From Bacteroidaceae bacterium (GTDB lineage: Bacteria; Bacteroidota; Bacteroidia; Bacteroidales; Bacteroidaceae), in assembly GCA_016292545.1 (NCBI GenBank), contig JAEDIG010000019.1:1-27919 (forward strand): a stretch of 27,919 nt of DNA. The letters run 5' to 3'. Within the stretch, counting starts at the first letter, position 1, and every line of letters begins with the position of its first letter. The position numbers and the translations under genes were made by a program. Shown here piece after piece: positions 8,803 to 16,596 of this stretch. Below the pieces are notes generated by a model that saw nothing but the letters and a program-made list of their open reading frames with translations, was not told where the DNA came from and made no database searches.

Positions 8803-9877
8803 GGGGATGCCTTGACCCTGCTCTTGCATAAGCAGCGGAAAGGAAGAAAAGCACCAGTCCACCAACCATTACCAGCAGTCCACGCAGGAGTGTCCCCTTG
8901 TAACCATAGCGGTCAGCCCAGCGTGTGCCCAGTCCACTGCAAACAGGATAGGCGAGAAACCATGAGAAGGTAACCATCGTAGCCAGTGTGTTCCTGAGCG
9001 GTCCCACACGTGCCAGAAAGGCTGACTGAAGTGGTCCTTGCAGTTGGGAATTTACGGTGGTCAGGAAACCTATGACAAGGAAAATGAACACCATCGTCAG
9101 AAACGGAGCCAGATAGGAAGGCTTGTCTCCTTCAGGCTTCTTTTCGGCCAAGGAGAGACAAGAAGCAGCATCAGCATCGAGCAGTACCTCGCAATGCGGA
9201 TGACGTTGAAGGATAGAGGCAGGAACATGGGTGTCGACAGGGCCATGCAGGGCCTTCTTCACTATATCAGCTTTGGAATTCCCCTTGGCCACCAGTAAGA
9301 TGCGACGGGCTTGCATGATGTCAGAAAGGCCCAGCGTGACACCTCCAAGGGGATGTTCGGCAGGCACTCCCGTCTCCCTGCGTATACGGTTTTCCAGCGC
9401 AGAATCCATGCTGCCCGTGCCTGCCGTGCTTTCGAAGGAAGTCCCTGGCTGATTGAATCCCAGATGTCCATTCTCGCCAAGACCCAGGATGAGCAGGTCT
9501 ATGCCTCCTTTGTGTTGCAACTCATCGGAGAAATGCTTGCAGTTAGCATCCAGGTTGTCAGTCGCTGTGGGCAGCATCAGGAAATGGTCTTCATCCACCC
9601 CCAAATCATCAATAATTTCCGTCTTGAGCATTGTGTAGCATGCACCAGAATAGGAGCGGGACACACCTGTCACTTCGTCTATTCCAAAGAATGTGGCACG
9701 AGTGGCATCAAAGGGTTGGTCACGATGGATTTGGGCTACCAGCCTGTGCATATTCCCTGTGGTACGTCCCGTGGACAGTCCTATCACACTTTCCGGCTTC
9801 TCTTTGATTTGCTGTACAATCCTTTCCGCAGCAGCGAGGTCGAAAGCCTGTTCATTTTTTTCAACGGTTATTCTCAT
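8783..9877 (-). CDS. nagB: Glucosamine-6-phosphate deaminase (NagB) fused to a truncated MFS (FucP-like) sugar transporter
   Basis: Residues 1-244 form a complete NagB domain: GLSTGRTTG phosphate-binding loop near 33-41, FFGIDEV at 63-69 and the active-site stretch LGLGENGHLGFNQPG at 131-145, ending LDADAASCL. It converts glucosamine-6-phosphate to fructose-6-phosphate and ammonia. A short linker leads to residues 253-352, matching the first three helices of a fucose/hexose-type MFS permease (YLAPFLTMVFIFLVIGF, WADRYGYKGTLLRG). Then the frame leaves the family and ends in ARAGSRHPLIPAPA, read from the complement of the convergent AstE-like gene's 3' end. About three quarters of the transporter is missing. 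The deaminase may still work; the transport part cannot. The fusion itself is unusual and could be native or created by rearrangement. It follows the ThuA gene after 33 bases. Confidence 0.85.
   Translation of the reverse strand: MRITVEKNEQAFDLAAAERIVQQIKEKPESVIGLSTGRTTGNMHRLVAQIHRDQPFDATRATFFGIDEVTGVSRSYSGACYTMLKTEIIDDLGVDEDHFLMLPTATDNLDANCKHFSDELQHKGGIDLLILGLGENGHLGFNQPGTSFESTAGTGSMDSALENRIRRETGVPAEHPLGGVTLGLSDIMQARRILLVAKGNSKADIVKKALHGPVDTHVPASILQRHPHCEVLLDADAASCLSLAEKKPEGDKPSYLAPFLTMVFIFLVIGFLTTVNSQLQGPLQSAFLARVGPLRNTLATMVTFSWFLAYPVCSGLGTRWADRYGYKGTLLRGLLVMVGGLVLFFLSAAYARAGSRHPLIPAPA
8810..8818. repeat. 9-base direct repeat, left copy, at the MFS truncation point
   Basis: CCTTGACCC lies eight bases past the stop of the AstE-like paralogue and next to the point where MFS similarity ends. 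The same nine bases occur at 15467-15475. Both copies fall in the same codon register on the minus strand (Gly-Ser-Arg). Confidence 0.45.
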
Positions 9878-9910
9878 AGTGCCTATTGGAAATGAGGAGG
9901 GGCTTTTCTT

Positions 9911-10726
9911 TTACTTCTTGAATGGATCGCCTTGTGGGTCACGGCTCACAACCCAACGGAAGGCGTTGACGAAGAGCAGGTTTTGGGTGGCATCAATGAA
10001 TTCTTCATCGCCATGGCCCATGTTTAAATAGACCATACGGTACTTCGTATTGGTCCAGACGATGGGAAAGTCACCAAACTTCACCACGTCTTTCAGGCCG
10101 AAGGGATACATCTTGGGAGAGATGGAGAGAAGAACTTCCACGTCGGGGTTCTTCCTGGGACTTGACTGCCACTGATAGAACTCGCTGGCTGGTGCTACGA
10201 AAGACTGAGGCAGAGAGCAAGTGACGGGATGCTCCTGAGTCTCGCATTCTACCAAAGCGGGCTGTGGAGGCCAGTTGTTGCAGTAGAACATGCCGCACCC
10301 CAGGAACTTGTTGAACCAAGACCATTTCGTGTTGCGGTCGTTGTAGGCTGAGGCATGGAACCCCATCCATCCACCACCGTTCTCCATATATTTCTCAAAG
10401 GCTTCGCGTTGTGCAGCACCACCTGGCGCAGCATTCAGGCTGACGATGATGCTGTATTCCTTCAGCTTTTCATATGGATAATCTGCCAGCGAGGTGGTGA
10501 CATCCATGAGCCATCCCTCGCCATAGGTAAGCTTGTGAAAGAACTCGATGGCCTGCTTGTCGAACTGCACATGAGCCTCCTCGGCATGTGGTTCGTAATG
10601 GAGGAGAGCTTTGAAGCGTGGTGCACGGGCATAGTTGGCAGCATACTCGCCATTGTCCTGAGCAAGAGTGAAAGAGCTGAACACGGCAATCGCCATCAGC
10701 AAAAAGGGTTTGATACTGAACTTCAT
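9911..10726 (-). CDS. Secreted ThuA-like domain protein
   Basis: A 271-residue protein with a Sec signal peptide (MKFSIKPFLLMAIAVFSSFTLAQ) and one ThuA-like (trehalose utilisation) domain of the class I glutamine amidotransferase-like fold. Visible family features are the LLHYEPHAEEAH opening, GGGWMGFHASAYND near residues 116-129 and the C-terminal FPIVWTNTKY...VYLNMGHGDE segment. The biochemical role of ThuA proteins is not settled; in Bacteroidetes they are common in polysaccharide loci and are predicted periplasmic sugar-acting or sugar-binding proteins. The C-terminal half of the GH18 protein in this block carries a related domain. It lies 146 bases after the GH9 gene, with only a poor promoter match (CACCTTTG) in that gap. 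Confidence 0.85.
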   Translation of the reverse strand: MKFSIKPFLLMAIAVFSSFTLAQDNGEYAANYARAPRFKALLHYEPHAEEAHVQFDKQAIEFFHKLTYGEGWLMDVTTSLADYPYEKLKEYSIIVSLNAAPGGAAQREAFEKYMENGGGWMGFHASAYNDRNTKWSWFNKFLGCGMFYCNNWPPQPALVECETQEHPVTCSLPQSFVAPASEFYQWQSSPRKNPDVEVLLSISPKMYPFGLKDVVKFGDFPIVWTNTKYRMVYLNMGHGDEEFIDATQNLLFVNAFRWVVSRDPQGDPFKK

Positions 10727-10872
10727 GTTGTTTCCTTTCTTTATTTTATTCGTGATAGGGAATATTATATCTTAACTTTTATGTGCAGACGAACGGGCAA
10801 ACGGACCACTTGAACTACCAGCGAGGCAAAGGTGCGGCGCAGTTTTATTGTTGTCGGATAGAAATGTAAATG

Positions 10873-13266
10873 CTATTCATATTCCGCGATGAGCGATAAG
10901 AACTTCCCGGCAGAGGTCATCCATACCTCCTTGTAGCAAGCATTGTTCGTTTTGGGCCAGTAAGGCACATCCTCGTCGCCGAAGGAACGTATGCCTACAG
11001 GAATCTCGCCTGTTATCTCACCAGATGAGAAACTGTCCATGGAAGGGTAGCGATGGCCCTCGCCATAGATGAGTGACTGGCAGAAGGGGTTCTTGCCCAC
11101 AGTCCAGTACAGTTGTTCCAGCCCTATCTGGAGAAGGGTATCGTCTTTCAGATAGTGTCCGCACATTGCAGCACCTTTACCAGTGGAAAGGATAATGGCC
11201 TCGTTGCCATTGAAGATTCCAAAACTCATGGGGAAACGGCGCAGGTAGTGGGTATTGTCAATCTTCCATCCGCATTGTAACTGGCGGTCAAAGAGTTGCC
11301 CTGCATTCCTTGGGGCGAAGATATGAAGGGAATGGAATCCTGCAGAATCTGCATATTCTTCTGCCTGCCAGATTCCCGAGGGAACCATGCCATAGGGTTC
11401 GGTAAAGGGCATCAATCGTTTCAGATAATCGGCATATCGACGGATGGCGTCGTTCCACTGCACGGCATCTGGATGCGAGGGTTGAGACTGGCACAGTGCA
11501 ATAAGCGCTTGCGGAAAGAGCTGGTCGCGTGATTGATGGATGAAATGGACAGGGGCACGGAATGTTGTGTCACGATAGAAGTAGCCTGAGAACCCCTCTT
11601 TCTCCTGGCATTTCAGCACGTAGCTTATGCTGTTGGCTGCCACTTGGGAATAAGAGGAATCACCTGACAGGAGATAGAGTTGGGTGGCCGACCAGCTTCT
11701 GGCTGCTTGGAACAGGGATGGCGAGGTGTTGTAGGTGTGTTCCATGATGTGCGGGAAGTTGTCGTACCCGTCGCGTTGGAACTTATTTTCTGCAAAATGG
11801 AAATCCTCTGTTGCAGCCTTGGCAAGGCTATCGCAGAGGGAGGAGGAAGGCAAGACTTGGGCAGCAAAGGCTTCGTAGGCGGCATAGAGATAATTGTCGA
11901 ACGCATTGTCCTGTTTGCGGACAGTATGGATGTCGTCATAGGTCCCTGTTTGGGAGTCCGTCCAGTGAAGCAGGCCCAGACTGCTGGCTCGAAATCCGTC
12001 GCCGAAACGACATCGCAGGATGAAACGCAACCCCCATTCTGCTTCTTCCAGCAAACGTTTGGCCAGAAGGGGATGAGTGTCTTTGTTGTGGAGATAGGCC
12101 TCGAGAAGTGAATATGCCACTTCAGCTGTCTGCAGGGTTTGTTGCGAGAGGTCGCCAGCATCGTGCCAGCCGCCACCATAGCAGACCTGCCGGCCTGCAT
12201 GATTGCAGAAAACATCCTGGTGGCAGACTCCATGAATGCCTGGCACTTCGTAGCCACAACGCTGGCAGAAGATGAAGTTGAGCAGTCGCCATTGTGCATT
12301 GAGGAAGGCATCATCTGAAATGAGAAACGGCTCGGTAGTAATGTTTCCCAGACGCAGACGATAGCGACCAGGTGACTGGAAGGCTGAGAAGTCCAGAATG
12401 CAGAAGGTTCCCAAACTGGTGGATGAGGATTGCACCTGACCTGAGAAAAGAATGCGCCGTCCGCGCTCGTCTGTCAGTTGGAAGGTGCGCTCTCCTGTGC
12501 TTCCTACCAGCGCAGTCTTTTGCCCTTTCGGGAGGTAGCCCGACATGGAATAGGAGATCTGTCCAGAAGGGGGAAGCCATCCCCGCTCCGGCTCCACCTC
12601 CTCCAGCCGTTCCAGGCGAAGGCGGCGTAGGGTATAGGAAAGTGTATCGACCAGTGCCCCGTTTCGCCCTTTCAGGTCGGTGTAGAACGTAATGCGCTCG
12701 ACCTGTTCGCGTTCCAGCTCGCTGAGGTCGAAGATAACGGTATTCCATTGGTTGGGTCGAAGGTTGATGAGGTGAGCCCCAACACCACTTGGCTTCGCAT
12801 GCTGCAAGGAGGCATTCAGGTTCATGATGACCGTACCGCCACACTGAGGGAAGACCTCGAAGACAAGGCGGTGGAAGGCGCGAAGGTCGCGACCGTGCAT
12901 CTTTAGCGAAAGGCCTGCCCGCCCGAAGGTGGCATAATCAGGGTCGTCAGCCGGTCCCTTGGCCCTTTGGCCCGTATAGACAGGAACGTGAAGGCGTACA
13001 CCGTTTCGAGGGAAGGAGAGGCGGCCAAAGCCCCGTTGCTCCCATTCCAGTGGATTGCTGGCGGACAACACTTCTCTCTGCACGACTTTCAGTTGTAGAT
13101 GCCGGGTCTCCAATGACCGGCTGTCGCTGGCAGGCAACGGTCGGCTGAGCATTCCTGAGGCACGTAGCTGCCGCTCCAGGGTTCGGTCTGTAGTGAGCGT
13201 CTGCGCCATGTTCCCCTGGGAACCCAGCAGACAACATATCATCAATATATCGAGGCGATAGGTCAT
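10873..13266 (-). CDS. Glycoside hydrolase family 9 protein with N-terminal CelD-type Ig-like domain
   Basis: A 797-residue secreted enzyme. After a signal peptide (about 1-22) there is a beta-rich region of about 200 residues, perhaps carbohydrate-binding, then a CelD_N Ig-like domain (about 228-318) and the GH9 (alpha/alpha)6 barrel. The base motif GGGWHDAGD places D369 and D372 as catalytic aspartates, and the acid is probably E780 in YKEVW at the C-terminus. GH9 includes endoglucanases and also exo-beta-glucosaminidases; next to GH18 and NagB, an enzyme for chitobiose or glucosamine oligomers fits better than a cellulase. The frame is open seven codons further upstream, but ATG at 13266 overlaps the GH18 stop as ATGA and is chosen. 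Confidence 0.88.
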   Translation of the reverse strand: MTYRLDILMICCLLGSQGNMAQTLTTDRTLERQLRASGMLSRPLPASDSRSLETRHLQLKVVQREVLSASNPLEWEQRGFGRLSFPRNGVRLHVPVYTGQRAKGPADDPDYATFGRAGLSLKMHGRDLRAFHRLVFEVFPQCGGTVIMNLNASLQHAKPSGVGAHLINLRPNQWNTVIFDLSELEREQVERITFYTDLKGRNGALVDTLSYTLRRLRLERLEEVEPERGWLPPSGQISYSMSGYLPKGQKTALVGSTGERTFQLTDERGRRILFSGQVQSSSTSLGTFCILDFSAFQSPGRYRLRLGNITTEPFLISDDAFLNAQWRLLNFIFCQRCGYEVPGIHGVCHQDVFCNHAGRQVCYGGGWHDAGDLSQQTLQTAEVAYSLLEAYLHNKDTHPLLAKRLLEEAEWGLRFILRCRFGDGFRASSLGLLHWTDSQTGTYDDIHTVRKQDNAFDNYLYAAYEAFAAQVLPSSSLCDSLAKAATEDFHFAENKFQRDGYDNFPHIMEHTYNTSPSLFQAARSWSATQLYLLSGDSSYSQVAANSISYVLKCQEKEGFSGYFYRDTTFRAPVHFIHQSRDQLFPQALIALCQSQPSHPDAVQWNDAIRRYADYLKRLMPFTEPYGMVPSGIWQAEEYADSAGFHSLHIFAPRNAGQLFDRQLQCGWKIDNTHYLRRFPMSFGIFNGNEAIILSTGKGAAMCGHYLKDDTLLQIGLEQLYWTVGKNPFCQSLIYGEGHRYPSMDSFSSGEITGEIPVGIRSFGDEDVPYWPKTNNACYKEVWMTSAGKFLSLIAEYE

Positions 13267-14990
13267 TCTCCGTTGTGCAAGGCCCATTGCAAGGCATTCT
13301 CAAATAGGGTGAGGAAAACAGGGTTCTCAAAGAGTGATTGGCTGTGTCCGAACTGGAAATAGACGTTGCGGGCCCGCTTCTGGGGATTGACCCAAATGAC
13401 CGGGTGGTCGCCCATCTTGACATCGGTCTTCAGCGGGTAGCTGCATTCATCCACATGAGCCAGGACATGTACATTGGGGCGAGGGTTGCTCTCATAGGTG
13501 TACCACTCGTCTTCGGCAACAATGAAAGTACCGGGTACATTCTGCATGACAGGATGCTGGCGGTCTTCGACCTGCACGGTGCCGTCGCTCTTCTCTGCAA
13601 TATAGTTCTTATAGCGAATGTCTCCCATAAAGTCAGAGAACCAGTTCCACATCGGATAACCGTCGAACTCGCCCAAAAGGCTTGCATGGTGGAAGCCGAT
13701 GTAGCCTCCTATGCCGCGGTCGACGTAGTCCTGCATATCTTTCTGCGCAGCTTCGCTCCAGGCGTATGGCGGGTAGTTCAGTTGCAGTACTAGATGATAC
13801 TTCTTTATTTCCCCTTGCGGAATCTCTTTGGCCGAGTTCAGCACCGTCAGTTCCATATTCATCCGTTTTTTTTGGTCTTCAAGCCATTGCAGACCAGTAG
13901 CAGTAAATCCTTCATGCACGCCTCCGCGTTCGGCCAGTACCAGAACACGACGGGGAGGAATAGTGGCCTGGCGATTCTTCATCAGGCTGAGGTAGAGCGT
14001 GCGGCTCTCATCGCCTTGTGGGTTGTCGCTGGCATAGTCCCAGTACATGCCGCCTCGCAGTTTGTTATCCAGAATGTACTTGCACTTGGCAGCCAGTGAA
14101 CGGGTATTCTCGTAGCCCCAGACAAACTCGCCCTTGTCGTTCACGCGGTAGGGCACCATGCCCTTTTCGTCCCAACGCTCTTCGTAGCCCTGCGGAAGAT
14201 GTCCAGTACGGTTATACTGCCGCAGGCCTTCATCCTCGCGCTTGCCTTTTCCGTAGAATGGCACTCCCATCACCAGTTTCTCGCGAGGCACGCCGGCTTC
14301 CAGATGCTTCTGGACGGCTTCTGATGAAGTGCAATAGCCTGAGATGTCGGAAGGGAAGAGTGCGGCATGGTGCTGGCTGGGATTTCCCATGTCGTAGGCC
14401 ATTACGTTTACGAAGTCCATATACTGGATGCAACTCTTGAAGTCAATGAATTGAGCCGAACTGACGGTGGCAGCGGTGAGCAATTGCTTCTTGCCTAGTG
14501 CCTTGCGCAGAGCCGCCATCAGCAGGGTGAAGTTCTTTGTGTCATCGGGTGAGGAGGATATGCCCGCACCACCTTGGGTGGGATACTCCCAGTCGATGTC
14601 GATGCCGTCCAGCCCGAACTCATCTACCACTCGCTTACAGCTGCGTGCAAAGGCCAGACGATTTTCCTGCGTTGCAGCCATCTCGCTGAACCGTCCGCTT
14701 CCCCATCCTCCTATAGAGAGCATCACTTTCAGGGCAGGATGCTGCTGTTTGAGCCCTGTTATCATGCGCAGACGGTCTGGATTGTCGATGCGAACGCCGT
14801 TGAACGTTTCGTTGACGTGTCCGAAGGCATAGTTGATGTGGGTCATCACGGTGGGGTCGGGCACTTCGTTGGTCCATGACGTCACGTAAGCTACAACAAT
14901 CATGCCCCTTGCTTCTTTTTTCTTTCCGTAGCAGGCTGCCGACAAACAGAATGTGGTCAGTAACAGCATAATTTTGGTGGGTGTTCTCAT
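13263..14990 (-). CDS. GH18 chitinase-like domain fused to a C-terminal ThuA-like domain
   Basis: A 575-residue exported protein. The N-terminal hydrophobic segment ends in LSAACYG, so it may be a lipoprotein at C20, though the lipobox is weak. The GH18 domain (about 30-340) has the SIGGWG motif at 92-97 and the catalytic D128-G-I-D131-I-D133-W-E135 with E135 as acid, so hydrolysis of beta-1,4-GlcNAc linkages is likely. Residues about 345-575 form a ThuA-like domain (RGIGGYIGFHHAS, HPVIWVNPQKRARNVYFQFGHS) similar to the separate ThuA gene downstream. GH18 joined to ThuA is an uncommon architecture. It is preceded by a palindrome and overlaps the GH9 gene by four bases. Confidence 0.9.
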   Translation of the reverse strand: MRTPTKIMLLLTTFCLSAACYGKKKEARGMIVVAYVTSWTNEVPDPTVMTHINYAFGHVNETFNGVRIDNPDRLRMITGLKQQHPALKVMLSIGGWGSGRFSEMAATQENRLAFARSCKRVVDEFGLDGIDIDWEYPTQGGAGISSSPDDTKNFTLLMAALRKALGKKQLLTAATVSSAQFIDFKSCIQYMDFVNVMAYDMGNPSQHHAALFPSDISGYCTSSEAVQKHLEAGVPREKLVMGVPFYGKGKREDEGLRQYNRTGHLPQGYEERWDEKGMVPYRVNDKGEFVWGYENTRSLAAKCKYILDNKLRGGMYWDYASDNPQGDESRTLYLSLMKNRQATIPPRRVLVLAERGGVHEGFTATGLQWLEDQKKRMNMELTVLNSAKEIPQGEIKKYHLVLQLNYPPYAWSEAAQKDMQDYVDRGIGGYIGFHHASLLGEFDGYPMWNWFSDFMGDIRYKNYIAEKSDGTVQVEDRQHPVMQNVPGTFIVAEDEWYTYESNPRPNVHVLAHVDECSYPLKTDVKMGDHPVIWVNPQKRARNVYFQFGHSQSLFENPVFLTLFENALQWALHNGE

Positions 14991-15010
14991 TTTTGAAAAG
15001 TTTATGAGTG

Positions 15011-15028
15011 ATTACACATATGTGTGAT
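15011..15028. promoter_or_regulatory. Imperfect palindrome upstream of the GH18 gene
   Basis: ATTACACATATGTGTGAT is an 18-base inverted repeat with one mismatched pair, 21 bases upstream of the GH18 start and just after the ROK stop. Its size and symmetry suit a dimeric repressor operator. No regulator for it is identified, and no T-tract supports a terminator. Confidence 0.35.
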
Positions 15029-15040
15029 AGGTCTCTTCTT

Positions 15041-15433
15041 TCATCTTGCCTCCCGCTCCAGCCCGTCAATCGCCAGAGCTCCAGCACCAAGCAGGCCTAT
15101 GTGCTGGGCATCTAATTGCGCCATGACTACACCGCCCGTAACGAAACGCATGGTCACGGGCTGTAGTTTCTGGCAGATTTGCTCAAGCAGGAAGCCGTCA
15201 GACAACATCTCTCCTGCCATGATGACCGTATCGGGATCAGATACGCGAACCAGGTTCATTATCAGGCTGGCCATAGCCTCGGATACATTGCCCACAACCT
15301 TTGTACAGAGAGGGTCCCCCTCGCGACAGAGACGATAGACCTCGCTGACGCTGACCCGTTCGCCTTGTTGTGGAATCAGGAGTTGGGTGTCGTAGTAGCG
15401 TTTCAGAAAGCGAATCTGGGGGGCTTGACGGGT
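15041..15433 (-). pseudogene. C-terminal fragment of a ROK-family sugar kinase or regulator
   Basis: About 130 residues match the C-terminal part of ROK proteins: REGDPLCTKVVGNVSEAMAS, LIMNLVRVSDPDTVIMAGEM and the closing HIGLLGAGALA. The N-terminal half, including the ATP-binding DxGGT-type motif, the catalytic aspartate and the zinc-binding cysteine cluster, is missing, and the frame has no plausible start. It is in frame with tsaE, separated by that gene's TAG stop and a few codons. In this context it was probably a glucosamine or N-acetylglucosamine kinase feeding NagB. Similarity begins abruptly near 15433, so the 5' part was lost at the junction with tsaE. Confidence 0.75.
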
Positions 15434-15448
15434 AGGCTGTGCAGAAGG

Positions 15449-15862
15449 CTAGGCCATCTCCACTGCCCTTGACCCGTCGGGCTGCTGGCTCAGGCGGACG
15501 GCCACCGTATCGGCAGGCAAGATGTCCTCCGCCAGTTCGGGCCATTCGATAAGGCAGAGGGCACCGCTGTAGAGATAGTCCTCATAGCCCATGTCGAACA
15601 CCTCCTCAATCTTGCGGATGCGGTAGAAATCGAAGTGGAACACAGGCTGGCCCTGCCGTGTCTGGTATTCGTTTACAATGGCAAAGGTGGGCGATGTGAT
15701 GACATCGTCCACCTGCAGTTCTTTGCATATAGCCTTGATGAATGTGGTTTTGCCCACACCCATCGGCCCGTAGAAGGCAAACACCTTGCGGTCGCCCATT
15801 GCCTCCACAAACTGGCGGGCTGCCCGTTCTATGTCCTGGAGGCTCTCAATCTTTATTGTCAT
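15449..15862 (-). CDS. tsaE: tRNA threonylcarbamoyladenosine biosynthesis ATPase TsaE
   Basis: A 137-residue cytoplasmic P-loop protein acting with TsaB, TsaC and TsaD in formation of the t6A37 modification of ANN-decoding tRNAs. The Walker A loop is G32-PMGVGKTT; family motifs TSPTFAIVNEY, FHFDFYR and LIEWPE follow in the expected order and the length is normal. The C-terminus (QPDGSRAVEMA) overlaps the 9-base repeat, so its last residues could have been altered by the insertion event, but all conserved parts are intact. It follows the small acidic gene by six bases and so should be co-transcribed with it. Confidence 0.93.
   Translation of the reverse strand: MTIKIESLQDIERAARQFVEAMGDRKVFAFYGPMGVGKTTFIKAICKELQVDDVITSPTFAIVNEYQTRQGQPVFHFDFYRIRKIEEVFDMGYEDYLYSGALCLIEWPELAEDILPADTVAVRLSQQPDGSRAVEMA
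15467..15475. repeat. 9-base direct repeat, right copy, in the 3' end of tsaE
   Basis: CCTTGACCC repeats the sequence at 8810-8818 and is preceded in both places by a TGC. It encodes Gly-Ser-Arg near the end of TsaE. Joining the two copies would give a TsaE ending GSRHPLIPAPA and would remove the whole amino-sugar block. Confidence 0.45.
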
Positions 15863-15868
15863 GCTGTG

Positions 15869-16198
15869 TCAGTCTTCCTGTTGTTCGGCATATTCCAGTT
15901 CGCCCTCCACCACCCAGCGGAGGTCCTCGGCATCAAAGGTGCCCATGTGGTCCTTTTGGGCCTGTTTTGCCAGATGGGCGGCAATGGCGTCAATGTCAAT
16001 GTCTATGCAGCCGTCTGCATCGGGCGCAGCATCGAGCACACCGCTGTTGGCATAGTATTCCACCAGCACGTCGAGGAAATAGTAGAGCAGGTCGTCGGTG
16101 AACTTTTCCTTCACCTCCTGCGGCAGGTAGCTCTTGATGAACTCCACCGTAAGGCGGTCGTCCTCAGCATCCTGAATCAGTTCTTCTTCAAGTCCCAT
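15869..16198 (-). CDS. Small acidic conserved protein of unknown function
   Basis: A 109-residue soluble protein starting MGLEEELIQDAEDDRLTVEF. It is strongly acidic and predicted mostly helical (LPQEVKEKFTDDLLYYFLDVLVEYY), with a DGCIDIDIDAIAAHL stretch in the middle. No catalytic motif, signal peptide or membrane segment is visible. I recall similar short proteins beside tsaE and thioredoxin genes in Bacteroidales, but cannot assign a function. The frame extends 42 codons upstream, but that part is the antisense-like complement of trxA's end; ATG at 16198 is chosen because it falls 22 bases after the trxA stop. It ends six bases before tsaE. Confidence 0.75.
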   Translation of the reverse strand: MGLEEELIQDAEDDRLTVEFIKSYLPQEVKEKFTDDLLYYFLDVLVEYYANSGVLDAAPDADGCIDIDIDAIAAHLAKQAQKDHMGTFDAEDLRWVVEGELEYAEQQED

Positions 16199-16220
16199 GG
16201 TTGTTTGGCGGCTAGGTTGG

Positions 16221-16535
16221 TTATAGAATGGCCTGGAGTTTTTCTTCGAGGGCGGCCAATGGGGCTGCACCCACCTGCTTGTCCACGATCTCGCCGCCCT
16301 TGATGAAGAGGATGGTGGGCACATTGCGTATGCCGTAGCGCAGAGCCAGTTCCTCGCACTCCTCGATGTCGCACTTCACCACATGGGCCTGTTCGGCATA
16401 TTTCTCGGCCAGTGTGTCCACAAAGGGTGCAATGCGCTTGCAGGGGCCACACCATGTGGCGCTGAAATCAACCATTACGGGCTTTCCATCGGTCAGCAAT
16501 GTCTCAAAAATCTCACTTGTTATTGTCTGTGCCAT
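16221..16535 (-). CDS. trxA: Thioredoxin
   Basis: A 104-residue thioredoxin with the redox motif W28-C29-G-P-C32 and the cis-proline segment NVPTILFIKGG. It has no signal peptide, so it acts in the cytoplasm, reducing protein disulfides with electrons from thioredoxin reductase. Length is exactly that of classical thioredoxins. It follows dnaE on the same strand but has its own promoter at the dnaE stop, and probably carries the small acidic gene and tsaE as downstream operon members. Confidence 0.95.
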   Translation of the reverse strand: MAQTITSEIFETLLTDGKPVMVDFSATWCGPCKRIAPFVDTLAEKYAEQAHVVKCDIEECEELALRYGIRNVPTILFIKGGEIVDKQVGAAPLAALEEKLQAIL

Positions 16536-16587
16536 AATTATTATGTATTTTATTGTTGTTGTTTTATTGATAAATGCAATCAGGCTG

Positions 16588-16595
16588 CAAAGGTA
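16588..16595 (-). promoter_or_regulatory. Promoter -7 box of trxA, abutting the end of dnaE
   Basis: The minus strand reads TACCTTTG, an exact TAnnTTTG match starting two bases after the dnaE stop codon. The predicted start near 16584 gives a leader of about 49 bases. A clear -33 box is not evident; it would lie within dnaE. Confidence 0.5.
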
Positions 16596-16596
16596 A

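Larger units (their letters stand above)
8810..15475. other. Amino-sugar/chitin gene block bounded by truncated genes and 9-base repeats (probable insertion or rearrangement)
   Basis: Everything between the two 9-base repeats runs on the minus strand and concerns amino-sugar or chitin metabolism. The outermost genes are both incomplete: the MFS transporter lacks its end and the ROK kinase lacks its start. The flanking AstE-like and tsaE genes are complete. Sampled lines in the block have 45-55% G+C against 60-63% in the ATP-grasp operon. No transposase or integrase is present, so the mechanism is unclear; an assembly join is also possible. Confidence 0.5.

Noticed and set aside
14991..15040. 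Hairpin at the end of the ROK fragment as a terminator
   Set aside because: The palindrome is not followed by a T-tract on the minus strand and fits an operator better.
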